Positions 9,872 through 18,422 of a stretch of 64,000 bases of DNA are shown one piece after another. Position numbers and translations under genes: made by a program. Position 1 is the first letter of the stretch, and each line of letters opens with the position of its first letter. Origin of the DNA: CAWBYL01 sp963793025 (GTDB lineage: Bacteria; Actinomycetota; Acidimicrobiia; Acidimicrobiales; Acidimicrobilacustridaceae); NCBI GenBank assembly GCA_963793025.1, contig CAWBYL010000003.1:93790-157789 (forward strand). The letters are read 5' to 3'. Under the pieces are notes generated by a model, which was given only the letters and a program-made list of their open reading frames with translations, was not told the DNA's origin and did not search any database.

Positions 9872-10431
9872 GCCCCCCCGACGAGCACGCCGACGGCCCC
9901 CGCGTGCGGGTGGTGGTGGGCGACATCACCCGCCTCCACGAACGAGGTGAGCACCCTGACGCCGTCGTCAACGCCGCCAACACCCGGCTGGCCGCCGGGA
10001 GCGGGGTCTGCGGAGCGATCTTCGCCGCCGCCGGGCCCTCCGAGCTGACTCGCGCCTGCGCGGCTGTCGGTGGGTGCCCGACGGGCGCCGCCGTGGCCAC
10101 ACCGGCCTTCGCCCTCGCCGAGCACGGGATCGGCCACATCATCCACGCCGTCGGACCCGTCTACGCCGCACAGGACCCAGAGTCCTCCGACGAGCTGCTC
10201 GCCGCGACCTACCGCTCGGTGCTGGCCGTGGCCGCCGAGGTCGGGGTGCGGTGCCTGGCCGTCCCCGCCATCTCCACGGGCGTGTACGGATTCCCGCCGG
10301 ATCGAGCGGCGGCCGTCGCCATCGGAGCGATCACCTCCAGCCCGGTCGGAACCGAGGAGTTGCTCCTCGTCGCCTACGACGAGGCCGCCGCCGGGGTGCT
10401 GCGGGAGGCGGTGGCCGGGCGAGTGCGTTGA
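9868..10431 (+). CDS. Macro-domain protein (probable O-acetyl-ADP-ribose deacetylase)
   Basis: This 187-residue single-domain protein shows the macro-domain fold. VVVGDITRLH is followed by DAVVNAANTRLAAGSGVCGAIF, with the N-A-A-N and G-x-G-V-x-G-A-I loops that grip ADP-ribose. HAVGP and the C-terminal AISTGVYGFP loop follow. These resemble the YmdB/TARG-type hydrolases that remove ADP-ribose or deacetylate O-acetyl-ADP-ribose. I start it at the GTG overlapping the flavodoxin stop (GTGA); the longer reading frame from 9376 is Arg-rich shadow. The coupling with a flavodoxin-like protein suggests linked NAD/ADP-ribose metabolism, an inference only. Confidence 0.88.
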   Translation: MSPPDEHADGPRVRVVVGDITRLHERGEHPDAVVNAANTRLAAGSGVCGAIFAAAGPSELTRACAAVGGCPTGAAVATPAFALAEHGIGHIIHAVGPVYAAQDPESSDELLAATYRSVLAVAAEVGVRCLAVPAISTGVYGFPPDRAAAVAIGAITSSPVGTEELLLVAYDEAAAGVLREAVAGRVR

Positions 10432-10484
10432 GCAGCCGCTCCCCCGATGGCGTGGGTCGGGCCCGGGACCGTCAGACTGCGGCG

Positions 10485-10751
10485 GTGATCGACTGGATGT
10501 TCCGCAACCGCCAGACGGGCGAGATCACCATCGCCCAACGCCCCAACCTGCCGGCCATCGTGTTCGTGGTCGCCGCCCTGCTGCGGTGGGTCCTCTCCCC
10601 CAGCGGCACTCGGGGCACCGTCCTCGACGTCGCCGCCACCGTCGCCCTGCTGTGGTGGGCGGGGGACGAGGTGGTGCGAGGGGTCAACCCGTTCCGCCGC
10701 ATGCTCGGCGGTGTGGTGATCCTCGCCGAGATCGTCCTGCTGGTGCGCTGA
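10485..10751 (+). CDS. Small membrane protein, unknown function
   Basis: The 88-residue product (starting MIDWMFRNRQTGEITI) has a polar amphipathic N-terminus followed by two or three hydrophobic stretches: about residues 20-37, 46-58 and 72-88. The start is GTG. It is separated by some 50 bp from the macro-domain gene and is convergent with the SDR gene 18 bp away. Similar small proteins are common in actinobacteria, but I do not recognise a named family. Confidence 0.6.
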   Translation: MIDWMFRNRQTGEITIAQRPNLPAIVFVVAALLRWVLSPSGTRGTVLDVAATVALLWWAGDEVVRGVNPFRRMLGGVVILAEIVLLVR

Positions 10752-10769
10752 CGAGGCTCGACCCGCCCG

Positions 10770-11603
10770 TCAGTGCATGTTGGCGCTGGAGCCGAGGCTG
10801 GCCTCCATCACCTGGCCGGTCATGCCCGCCGACTCGTCGGCGCACAGGAACACCACGAGCCGGCTGATCTCCTCCGGTGACATCCAGGCGACCCTCATCC
10901 GGTTCATGGCCTCGTAGCGCGGGGTCACGTCCTCCCGGGACGGGGACTCGAGGTCGGGGCAGAACAACGAGTACATCGCCGGGTTGTGGACCATGGGCGT
11001 GTCGACGGCGGCCGGGGCCACGGCGTTGACGGTGATGCCGTGGCGGGCGACCTCCATGGCCAGCGTCTTCACCAGCCCGATCACGCCCCACTTGGCCGCC
11101 ACGTAGTGGGCCAGATGGGGGTTGCCCTGGCGGCCGGCCATCGACGAGGTGGCGACGATCCGGCCCGCGCCCCGCTCGATCATGTGAGGGGTCACGGCCC
11201 GCATGGTCTTGAACGCCCCGGTCAGGTCGACCCCGATCATGTCGTCCCACATGGCGTCGTCGATCTCCCAGAACGCTCCGAAGCCGCACACGCCGGCGTT
11301 GGCCACGCAGATGTCGATCTGTCCGAACGACCCGATGGTCTCGGCCACCAGCGCGTCGAGGGCGTCGGTGTCGCGCACGTCGAGCACGGTGCCGAAGCTA
11401 CGGCGCCCGAGGGCCTCGACGGCGGCGACCGTCTCGTCGAGCTCGGCCTTGGTGCCCAGCGGGTAGGGCACGGTGGCGATGTCGGCGGCCAGATCGCAGA
11501 CCACCACGTCGGCGCCCTCGGCGGCCAGGGCCACGGCGTGGGCCCGCCCCTGGCCCCTCGCTCCGCCGGTGACGATGGCGACCTTGCCCTCGAGCGTTCC
11601 CAT
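10770..11603 (-). CDS. Mycofactocin-type SDR family NAD(P)-dependent oxidoreductase
   Basis: This is a short-chain dehydrogenase of 277 residues. The nucleotide loop is TGGARGQGR, the NAG motif is CVANAGV, and the catalytic Y-x-x-x-K is YVAAK. An extra segment after the second strand, DIATVPYPLGTKAELDETV, followed by VEALGRR, is typical of SDRs that keep NAD bound and hand electrons to mycofactocin. That assignment rests on family knowledge and agrees with the mft genes at 53-56 kb. The ATG at 11603 follows an AAGGGGA site; the 45 codons upstream of it are low-complexity. The C-terminus (TGQVMEASLG) departs from the usual VDAG ending. Confidence 0.85.
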   Translation of the reverse strand: MGTLEGKVAIVTGGARGQGRAHAVALAAEGADVVVCDLAADIATVPYPLGTKAELDETVAAVEALGRRSFGTVLDVRDTDALDALVAETIGSFGQIDICVANAGVCGFGAFWEIDDAMWDDMIGVDLTGAFKTMRAVTPHMIERGAGRIVATSSMAGRQGNPHLAHYVAAKWGVIGLVKTLAMEVARHGITVNAVAPAAVDTPMVHNPAMYSLFCPDLESPSREDVTPRYEAMNRMRVAWMSPEEISRLVVFLCADESAGMTGQVMEASLGSSANMH

Positions 11604-11778
11604 GTCCGTCCCCTTGCTTCCTCGTGACCGTGGACCGGTCGGCGACCCTACCGGCGTACCACCCGTCCCTCGCCGCCCACCTCTGTGCGTTCCACTCTCC
11701 GGCCCACCGGGCCTGATGGAGCGCGAAGCTGGACCCATCGGTGACGACGACGGATCTCGAGGCGTGGGCGGGGCTCGG

Positions 11779-12689
11779 ATGGCGATCAGCCCTCGGACGG
11801 TCTCCCTCGCCGTCCTGGTGACCGGGCTGCTCTGGCTGCCGGTGCTGTGGCTTCCCTACGCCGGCGGGCCCGGCATCGGCGCCAAGTCCCTGATGTGGAC
11901 GTTCCCCGGCACGAGTGACTCGCCACGCCTGATCGCCGTCGTCCCTCGCCTGGTGGGCATCGGCCTGGCCGTCGGTCTGGCCGGAACAGCCCTTCTCCTC
12001 CGCCGCCACGCCTCGGCGGCGACGGTGGCCTCGGTGCTCGCCCTCCTCGGCCTCGGCTCGTTCGCCGGCTACTGGCTCAGCTCCTACGCGGAAGCCGTCC
12101 CATTTCGCCGCGACCTCGGGGTTGGCTTCTTCGCCGAGATGGCGCTCTGTGCGGTCAGTCTGGTCGTCGCTCTGCTCGCGCTGGCGACCGGCGTCCGGAC
12201 CCACCGAGCTGCGGTCGCGGACCCGTCGCCGGTACCGGCGGTGGCCGCGACAGCCGCGGTGGCCGGCATCATGGGTCTCGTCGTGGTCGCCCTCCTCAGC
12301 CGTCAGACCGGCTCCCCCTGGGCACGGCCTTCGGCAGTCCCCAGTTTCTCGCTGGCGTCCTGCCCATCGCCACCCGGGCCGTCGCCACGGCCATGGCGGC
12401 AGTGCTGGTGGTCGTTCCGTTGGCGGCGGTGCTCGTGCGCCGTCGGTCAGCGGGGATCGGGCTGGCGATCGGGTGGCTGGCCTTCCTCGCCGTCTCGTGG
12501 TCCGAGGTTCTCGCGGCCCACAACGTCGCCGAGGTCCCGATAGGTGTCGCCTTCTGGGTCGGTACCGCCCTCGCCCTGGGCACCGCCGCCGGCCTGGTGT
12601 GGTGGGTCGTCGTCTCCAGCCGGCCCCCGCCCTTCGGGAGCCCCACCCGGCCCCGACCCGATCCCGACGCCGAGGTCTGGGTTCGCTGA
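11779..12689 (+). pseudogene. Polytopic membrane protein, frame broken near 12314-12318
   Basis: From ATG 11779 the frame encodes hydrophobic helices (ISPRTVSLAVLVTGLLWL and following segments) up to VVVALLSRQTG. It then turns into Arg/Pro/Ser shadow sequence. A second frame continues naturally: LGTAFGSPQFLAGVL, then MAAVLVVVPLAAVL, more helices, and a stop at 12689. One extra C in the C5 run at 12314-12318 would restore a single reading frame of about 303 residues. I do not recognise the family. Either the gene is recently inactivated or the consensus lost a base. Confidence 0.6.
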
Positions 12690-12693
12690 CCGG

Positions 12694-13066
12694 TCAGTCG
12701 TCGAGGCGGGCGACGAGGGTCTTCGGCGCGACGCAGCGAAAGGCGTCGGTGCAGATCTCGGCCACCTCGGTCCAGTCCACGTCGACGTCGAGCCGGACCC
12801 CGACCCAGCCCCGATGCCCGACGTACGCCGGTCGATAGAAGCGTGTCGGGCTCGGCGCCGACCAGCTCCTCCTGCACGCCCGGGGCGGCCGCCACCCAGA
12901 GCCCGAGGATGCCGTCGCCGTGGTGATCGTCGTGGAACATCACGAAGGTCTTCTTCCCCCGCACGAAGAACGTCGGGGCGCTGTGGCTCAGCCGCTCGGT
13001 GACCTCGGGCAGGCCGAGGCAGATCGAGCGGACGCGCTCGAGGGCCTCGGCCGGATCGACCGCCAT
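12694..13066 (-). pseudogene. YjbR/MmcQ-like (DUF419-type) protein, frameshifted
   Basis: The N-terminal frame reads MAVDPAEALERVRSICLGLP and continues with HSAPTFFVRGKKTFVMF, a classic YjbR/MmcQ opening. Near 12838-12846 the frame degenerates. Another frame resumes with FYRPAYVGHRGWVGVRLDVD, then DWTEVAEICTDAFRCVAPK and a stop at 12694-12696. Together these give the family's usual length of about 120 residues. The family has a double-wing DNA-binding-like fold and no settled function. It lies 5 bp from the stop of another frameshifted gene. Confidence 0.7.
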
Positions 13067-13231
13067 CAGCCCACGGCTCCGATCGGATCACCAGGTTCAG
13101 GTGCGGTTCCATCGGTCCAGCCTCGCGCCCCGCTGTCGGGGCCTGGGCTGCGATGCGTAGGATCGGTCCCCGCTTCTCGGAGCCTGGCGCTCGATCGGCG
13201 AGGAGCTGCGAACACACATGGGGGAACCGAC

Positions 13232-14326
13232 ATGCCGGTAGCCGGTCAGCGCGATCCAGCGCAGGTCAAGATCGTGATCGAGAAGTGGCTGGCCGAGCAG
13301 CTGCCCGAGGCCAGCGATGTCCGGGTCACCGAGCTGGTCGTCCCCCAGTCCTCCGGGTTCTCCAACGAGACGTTCCTGGTCGACGCCGCCTGGACCGAGG
13401 GTGACGGCACTCCCACCACCTCGGAGCTGGTGCTGCGGAGCCAGCCGACCAAGAGCCACCTGTTCCCCGAGATCGACCTCATCGCCCAGCAGTACACGAC
13501 GATGCGCCAGCTGGGGCTCCACTCCGACGTGCCCGTGCCCCGCACCCGCTGGGCCGAGGCCGACCCCTCGGTGCTCGGCAACCCGTTCTTCGTCATGGAC
13601 CGTCTGCACGGTCTGGTGCCCGGCGACGCTCCGCCGTACACGACCGAGGGCTTCGTGTTCGACATGGACGAGGCCACCCGCAACGAGTGGCACCGCAACG
13701 CCATCGCCGCCCTCGCCTCGGTGGGCCAGGTGGACTGGAAGGCCGCCGGACTCGACTACCTCGACCTGCAGCACCACGGATCGTTGGGGCCCGAGCAGCG
13801 CAGGAACTACCTGAAGACCTACCTCGACTGGGCCTGTCCCGGCGAGCGCCACCCCGTCGCCCATCCGACCTACGAGTGGCTGGTCGCCAACTGGCCCGAC
13901 GACGGCGACCACATCGAGCTGTGCTGGGGCGACGCCCGCCCCGGCAACCAGATGTTCGACGGCACCGAGGTCATCGGCGTCTTCGACTGGGAGATGGTCT
14001 CGCTCGGCAACTCCGAGTCCGACCTGGGCTGGTGGCTGTTCCTCCAGCGCTACCACACCGACGGCACCGGAGTGCCGCTGCTCCCGGGGATGCTCGACCG
14101 GGCCGAGACCATCGCCTGGTGGGAGGAGCTGACGGGTCGCCCGGCGGCCGACGTCGACTTCTACGAGGTGGTGGCCGGCTTCCAGTTCACCCTGGTGATG
14201 GTCCGGCTCATGGACGTCATGGCCGCCGAGGTGGGCGAGGGCTTCGACACCAGCATCCGCGTCCACAACCCGGTCGCCGCCGCCACCGCCGCCCTCATCG
14301 GCATCGACATGCCACCCAAGCCGTAG
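13232..14326 (+). CDS. APH/choline-kinase family phosphotransferase
   Basis: The 364-residue protein is a protein-kinase-like phosphotransferase. N-terminal FSNETFLV and LVLRSQPTK form the ATP-binding lobe. LCWGDARPGNQMF is the catalytic Brenner-type motif (D and N), and GVFDWEMVSLG supplies the metal-binding aspartate. This subgroup resembles the ACAD10/FadE36-like kinases found near acyl-CoA metabolism rather than true antibiotic kinases. The ATG at 13232 is preceded by GGGGGA; the frame upstream is not protein-like. No resistance role can be claimed. Confidence 0.85.
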   Translation: MPVAGQRDPAQVKIVIEKWLAEQLPEASDVRVTELVVPQSSGFSNETFLVDAAWTEGDGTPTTSELVLRSQPTKSHLFPEIDLIAQQYTTMRQLGLHSDVPVPRTRWAEADPSVLGNPFFVMDRLHGLVPGDAPPYTTEGFVFDMDEATRNEWHRNAIAALASVGQVDWKAAGLDYLDLQHHGSLGPEQRRNYLKTYLDWACPGERHPVAHPTYEWLVANWPDDGDHIELCWGDARPGNQMFDGTEVIGVFDWEMVSLGNSESDLGWWLFLQRYHTDGTGVPLLPGMLDRAETIAWWEELTGRPAADVDFYEVVAGFQFTLVMVRLMDVMAAEVGEGFDTSIRVHNPVAAATAALIGIDMPPKP

Positions 14327-14419
14327 GCCCCACCGCCACTGACGCCTGAGCGGCGGGCCCACCCGTCGCCCGGCGGCGAGAGGTCGGTGACAGAACGCGG
14401 CGTCGGTACGGTCCGACTC

Positions 14420-15352
14420 ATGACGTCCGCGACCAGAGGGCTCGTCATCGACGCGCTCGAGAAGCAGTTCGGAGTGGTCCAGGCCCTCGACGGGATGGCC
14501 TTCGAGGTCGAGGAGGGGCAGCTCGTCGGCTTCCTCGGACCCAACGGATCGGGCAAGACGACCACCATGCGCTCGATCCTCGGGCTCGTCCGCCTCGACG
14601 CCGGCGAGGTCCGGTGGCGGGGCCGGCCGGTCGACGCCGAGGTCCGCTCCCGGTTCGGCTACATGCCCGAGGAGCGGGGCCTGTACCCGCGCATGGCGAC
14701 CCTGGAACAGGTCGTCTACTTCGCCCGCCTCGGGGGGTTGGACCGCCGAGAGGCCGACGCCGCCGCCCGCCGGTGGCTCGAGGCACTGGGCCTGGCCGGC
14801 CGCCTGGGCGACGAGGTGGGCGGCCTCTCCCACGGGAACCAACAGCGCGTCCAGCTCGCCGTCGCCCTGGTCCATGACCCCGAGCTCCTGGTCCTCGACG
14901 AACCGCTCTCCGGTCTGGACCCCATCGCCGCCGACACGATGCAACGACTCCTGGCCGACCAGGCCGATCAGGGAACCTCCGTGCTGTTCTCCTCCCACCA
15001 GCTCGACATGGTCGAAGAGGTGTGCCGTGACGTCGTGATCGTCGATCGGGGACGCGTGCTCGCCGCCGGTCCGGTCGACCGCCTACGCGCCGCGGAACCG
15101 ATCCGCACCCTCACCGTGACCTTCGCCAGCGCCGGGCCGGGACCCGGGTGGGCCGACGGCATCCCCGGATCGACACCGCTGTCGAACGACGACGACCACC
15201 ACGTCCTCGAGGTCCCCGCCGACATCGACCTCGGCGCCGCCCTGGCGCGAGCTTCGAGCGAGGCCCCGATCGACCAGTTCAGCTTCGAGCCCCCCGACCT
15301 GTCCGTCGTCTTCCGCCACGCCGTGGCCCGGGCGGAGGAGGTTCTGGTGTGA
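14420..15352 (+). CDS. ABC-2 exporter ATP-binding protein (NatA-like)
   Basis: This is the ATPase of a two-gene ABC exporter. Walker A GPNGSGKT follows LVGFLG, the signature is LSHGNQQRVQLA, Walker B is LLVLDEPLSGLDP, and the switch His lies in SSHQLDMVEE. A C-terminal extension of about 90 residues after the ATPase core is usual in NatA/YhaQ-type proteins. I chose ATG 14420; a GTG 11 codons upstream (14387) is possible. Its stop overlaps the permease GTG by 4 nt. Confidence 0.9.
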   Translation: MTSATRGLVIDALEKQFGVVQALDGMAFEVEEGQLVGFLGPNGSGKTTTMRSILGLVRLDAGEVRWRGRPVDAEVRSRFGYMPEERGLYPRMATLEQVVYFARLGGLDRREADAAARRWLEALGLAGRLGDEVGGLSHGNQQRVQLAVALVHDPELLVLDEPLSGLDPIAADTMQRLLADQADQGTSVLFSSHQLDMVEEVCRDVVIVDRGRVLAAGPVDRLRAAEPIRTLTVTFASAGPGPGWADGIPGSTPLSNDDDHHVLEVPADIDLGAALARASSEAPIDQFSFEPPDLSVVFRHAVARAEEVLV

Positions 15353-16578
15353 ACGACCTCGTCCACGTCGCTCTGGTGGCCCGCCGCGAGATGCGCGAGC
15401 GGTCGCGGTCCAAGGGTTTCCGCATCTCGTTCGTGGTGGTCCTGCTCGGGGTCGTGGGGCTCGCCGTGGCCCCCGCCTTCTTCGACAGCACCTCCACGTC
15501 CGAGGTCGGTGTCGTCGGCCCGGCCCCGTCCGGCTTCGGCGCCACCCTCGCCGCCATCCACGCCGACGACCGCGTCACCGTCACCTCGTACCCCGACGCG
15601 ACGGCAGGCGAGAACGCCGTTCGCGACGGCGACGTCGATGTGCTGTGGGAACCCGGGGCCGGCCAGCTCGTGTGGAAGGAGAACGAGGATCCCACCCTGG
15701 GCGCCCAGGTGCGGGCGGCGGCCACACGAGCCCAGTTCGATGCCAACGCCGCCGGGCTCGGGCTGTCCGACGCCCAGCAACAGCAGCTCCTGAGCCCGCC
15801 GGGCACCGCCACCCGACTCCTCGAACCGGTCGACGACGACCAAGGCGCTCGCGTCGCCCTCGCCGTGGGCGGCACCATCCTCCTCTTCATCGCCATCCAG
15901 ACGTTCGGTGGCTTCGTCATGACGAGCGTCATCACCGAGAAGACCAGCCGCATCGCCGAGATCCTGCTGGCCCAGGTGAAGGCGTCCAGCCTGCTCGCCG
16001 GGAAGGTCATCGGGGTCGGGGCCCTCGCTCTCATCGAGCTCGTCGCCATCGGTGTGGCGGTGCTCGTGGCCGGCCAGGCGGCGGGGACCGTCTCGGTACC
16101 CGCCGTGGGCGCCGGCGCCGTCGCCACCACCCTGGGCTTCTTCGTGCTGGGGTTCACGACCTACGCCACGCTCTACGCCGCCGCCGGGGCCCTCACCAAC
16201 CGCCAGGAGGACGCCCAGGCCGTCACCTTCCCGGTGATGCTCCCTCTGCTGGCCGGCTACCTGGTCGCCCTCGTCACCATCGCCGATCCCGACAACCCGG
16301 TCTCGGTCGGGTTGTCGATGTTCCCGCTCACGGCGGCGGTGCAGATGCCGGTGCGGCTCCAGCTCGGCGAGGTTCCGGCGTGGCAGCTCGGCCTGTCGAT
16401 CGCGCTGTGCCTGGGCTTCATCGGGCTCGTGCTGGAGCTCGGCGGACGCGTCTACGCCGGAGGCCTGCTCCGCACCGGGAGCCGGGTCAAGGTCCGCGAC
16501 GCCTGGCGAGCCGCCGACGACCTCCCGCCCACAGGACAGCCGGCGGAACGGGCGGGCCCGACCGTCAGGACGCACTGA
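15349..16578 (+). CDS. ABC-2 exporter permease (NatB/YhaP-like)
   Basis: The 409-residue membrane subunit has an N-terminal helix (ISFVVVLLGVVGLAVAP), a large outer loop of about 130 residues, then five or six helices. The conserved segment VITEKTSRIAEILLAQVK is diagnostic of NatB-type ABC-2 permeases, which export Na+ or other solutes. The GTG start overlaps the ATPase stop (GTGA). A strong hairpin at 16587-16626 ends the unit. Substrate cannot be told from sequence. Confidence 0.88.
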   Translation: MNDLVHVALVARREMRERSRSKGFRISFVVVLLGVVGLAVAPAFFDSTSTSEVGVVGPAPSGFGATLAAIHADDRVTVTSYPDATAGENAVRDGDVDVLWEPGAGQLVWKENEDPTLGAQVRAAATRAQFDANAAGLGLSDAQQQQLLSPPGTATRLLEPVDDDQGARVALAVGGTILLFIAIQTFGGFVMTSVITEKTSRIAEILLAQVKASSLLAGKVIGVGALALIELVAIGVAVLVAGQAAGTVSVPAVGAGAVATTLGFFVLGFTTYATLYAAAGALTNRQEDAQAVTFPVMLPLLAGYLVALVTIADPDNPVSVGLSMFPLTAAVQMPVRLQLGEVPAWQLGLSIALCLGFIGLVLELGGRVYAGGLLRTGSRVKVRDAWRAADDLPPTGQPAERAGPTVRTH

Positions 16579-16586
16579 GCCCGAAC

Positions 16587-16626
16587 GCGAACGACGGCCC
16601 GGCGGGGGGACCGGACCGTCGTTCGC
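16587..16626. terminator. Bidirectional terminator between permease and fasciclin genes
   Basis: The arms GCGAACGACGG and CCGTCGTTCGC pair perfectly over 11 bp. An inner mismatched GG-CCGG/CCGG-CC stem lies inside. It sits between two convergent genes and can serve both. Confidence 0.7.
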
Positions 16627-16669
16627 TGCCTGTTCCCGAGGGAGAGTTCGGGACGGCGCTTGGGGGGAT

Positions 16670-17329
16670 CTAGGACATCGACGGGGGCATCAGGACCGTG
16701 TCGATGATCTGCACGGTGCCGTTGCCGACCTTGACGTTGCCGCAGACGACGGCCGACTGGCCGTTGACCTCGATGGTGTCGCCGGACTCGGAGATCATGA
16801 TGTCCTCACCCTGGACGCTGGTGACGCTGCCCGCATCGGCGAGCTCCATGGCGTTCATGCTCTCGCCGGAGACGACGTGGTAGGTGAGGATCGTGGTCAG
16901 GTCGCCGGTCGGATCGGCGAGGAGCGTGTTGAGCGTGGCCTCGGGGATCTTGGCGAAGGCGTCGTTGGTCGGGGCGAAGATGGTGAAGGGGCCGGGGCCG
17001 TTCAGCGTGTCGCCCAGGCCAGCCGCCGTGACGGCGGCGACGAGGGTGGACAGGGCGGGGTTGTTCGAGGCGGCGGTGGCGGCCGGGTCGGCGGCCATGC
17101 CCTCGAAGCTGCCGGCACCGCTGGTGGGCACGGCGGCGCAGCCGGGGCCGAAGTTGACCTTGGTGAGGTCAGCGGTGGCGGTGGAGCCACCGGCGGTGGT
17201 GGACGAGGTGGCCTCGGTGGTGGTGGGCGAGCTCGAGGTGCTGCTGTCGCTGCCGCAGGCCACGACACCGAGGGAGAGGGCGGCAGCGAGGCCGACCGAA
17301 CCGGCGAGCTTGATCGGGGAAAGACGCAT
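16670..17329 (-). CDS. Fasciclin-domain lipoprotein (MPT70/MPT83-like)
   Basis: The 219-residue secreted protein starts at ATG 17329 after AAGGAG. A signal peptide (residues 1-24) ends in a lipobox, GVVAC, with Cys25 as the lipidated residue. A Ser/Thr-rich linker precedes one fasciclin (FAS1) domain at about 80-219, containing FTIFAPTNDAFAKIP, LTYHVV and the final IIDTVLMPP. FAS1 lipoproteins mediate surface adhesion. Its position downstream of sigK and rskA on the same strand parallels the MPT70/MPT83 proteins controlled by SigK in mycobacteria. The leader at 17400-17435 is unusually A/T-rich and may hold its promoter. Confidence 0.9.
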   Translation of the reverse strand: MRLSPIKLAGSVGLAAALSLGVVACGSDSSTSSSPTTTEATSSTTAGGSTATADLTKVNFGPGCAAVPTSGAGSFEGMAADPAATAASNNPALSTLVAAVTAAGLGDTLNGPGPFTIFAPTNDAFAKIPEATLNTLLADPTGDLTTILTYHVVSGESMNAMELADAGSVTSVQGEDIMISESGDTIEVNGQSAVVCGNVKVGNGTVQIIDTVLMPPSMS

Positions 17330-17445
17330 GTGAGGAACTCCTTGAAGAGGGAACTGTTGGGGGCAGACACCTCCACTCCGCAGCCGGCCCCGCGTCCGGA
17401 TCACAAAAGATCGGATTTGGTGCAAATTTCTCCCGGGACGCGAAA

Positions 17446-17469
17446 GGAGCCCGGCGCGAACCGGGCTCC
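17446..17469 (-). terminator. Terminator after rskA-like gene
   Basis: GGAGCCCGG and CCGGGCTCC form a 9-bp stem with loop CGCGAA, followed on the minus strand by TTT. A second hairpin, GCCACCC/GGGTGGC at 17485-17501, lies just upstream. Both follow the anti-sigma stop at 17538, so the fasciclin gene probably has its own promoter. Confidence 0.6.
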
Positions 17470-17537
17470 AGCTCAGACTTCGAGGCCACCCACCGGGTGG
17501 CGCCGCCCACCGGCCGAGGGCCGGGAACGAGGGTGGA

Positions 17538-18422
17538 TCAGGTCAGCAGACCCGAGGCCAACGGCGTGGTGGTGGGGTCGGCGCTGCCACCGGCGGGCTC
17601 GGTGGTGATGGCCATGCGTTGGATGTCACCGTCCACCCCCACCACCGACAGCGTGGGATCGGCGAGCAGGCCCAACGAGACGGGCGTGCCGCCGTCGACG
17701 CCCCAGAGCTGATAGGTGAGCCCGGCGTCGAGAGCAGGGAGGCTCTGCGACATCACGAAGGCGTGGCCGGTGTTGTCGACGACCACGTTCACCGTCACCG
17801 TCCCGTCCTCACTGGTCAGCTCACCGGTGCGGGAGCCGGGCTGGCCAGCGGCCGCGTCGGCTGCGTCCTGGAGGGCGGTGATCGTGTCCACTGTGGTCGC
17901 ATCACGCGTGGCGTTGATCGCCACCGCCCCGACGATCAACAACACCACGACGGCCGCGGCCGACAGCAGCCAGACTCCCCGAGGAGCGCGCCGGGCGGCC
18001 CGCTGCTCGCGACGGTCGGCCAGCGAGACGGGGGCGTCGGCGGTCGGTGGCGCCGCCGTGGGGGTGACCGGAGCGACGAGGCCGTCGAGCGGTGCGTCGC
18101 CCCTGTCGGTGGACGACGATGACGGGCCGGCGGCGGGATCGTCGAGCTGGGCGGCGATGCTGTCCCACAGTCCGGCGGGGGCCGGCGGACCGGAGGCGGC
18201 CAGCTCGGCCAGGAGATCGGCGGCACCAGACAGCCGATCGGCCTCGAGGCGGGCGCCGGCGTCCGAGGACAGCAGACGCTCGACCCGGGCGGCATCGGCC
18301 GAGTCCAGAGCATCGAGAGCATGGGCGCCCAGAAGATCACGCACGTCGTCGTCCGAACCTGCGGTCGGACCCGGATCACGACCGTCGTGGTCGTCGTTCG
18401 CTGATCGATCGTGGTCGGTCAT
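17538..18422 (-). CDS. rskA: RskA-like anti-sigma-K factor
   Basis: This 294-residue single-pass membrane protein has a cytoplasmic N-terminal domain containing DLLGAHALDALDSADAARVE (about residues 29-48), the sigma-binding type of RskA. A Pro/Ala-rich linker and one transmembrane helix near residues 149-169 follow. The extracytoplasmic RskA domain contains TYQLWGVDGGTPVSLG and the C-terminal AITTEPAGGS. RskA holds SigK inactive until intramembrane proteolysis. The ATG overlaps the sigma stop by 4 nt (ATGA). The reading frame is open upstream into the first half of the sigma gene because of the frame break there. Confidence 0.85.
   Translation of the reverse strand: MTDHDRSANDDHDGRDPGPTAGSDDDVRDLLGAHALDALDSADAARVERLLSSDAGARLEADRLSGAADLLAELAASGPPAPAGLWDSIAAQLDDPAAGPSSSSTDRGDAPLDGLVAPVTPTAAPPTADAPVSLADRREQRAARRAPRGVWLLSAAAVVVLLIVGAVAINATRDATTVDTITALQDAADAAAGQPGSRTGELTSEDGTVTVNVVVDNTGHAFVMSQSLPALDAGLTYQLWGVDGGTPVSLGLLADPTLSVVGVDGDIQRMAITTEPAGGSADPTTTPLASGLLT

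Noticed and set aside
13232..14326. Aminoglycoside resistance gene
   Set aside because: The kinase fold is shared, but the sequence resembles general APH/ACAD10-like kinases; no evidence for resistance.
13097..14998. 633-residue minus-strand ORF
   Set aside because: Antisense shadow of the phosphotransferase and ABC ATPase genes, which carry clear motifs.
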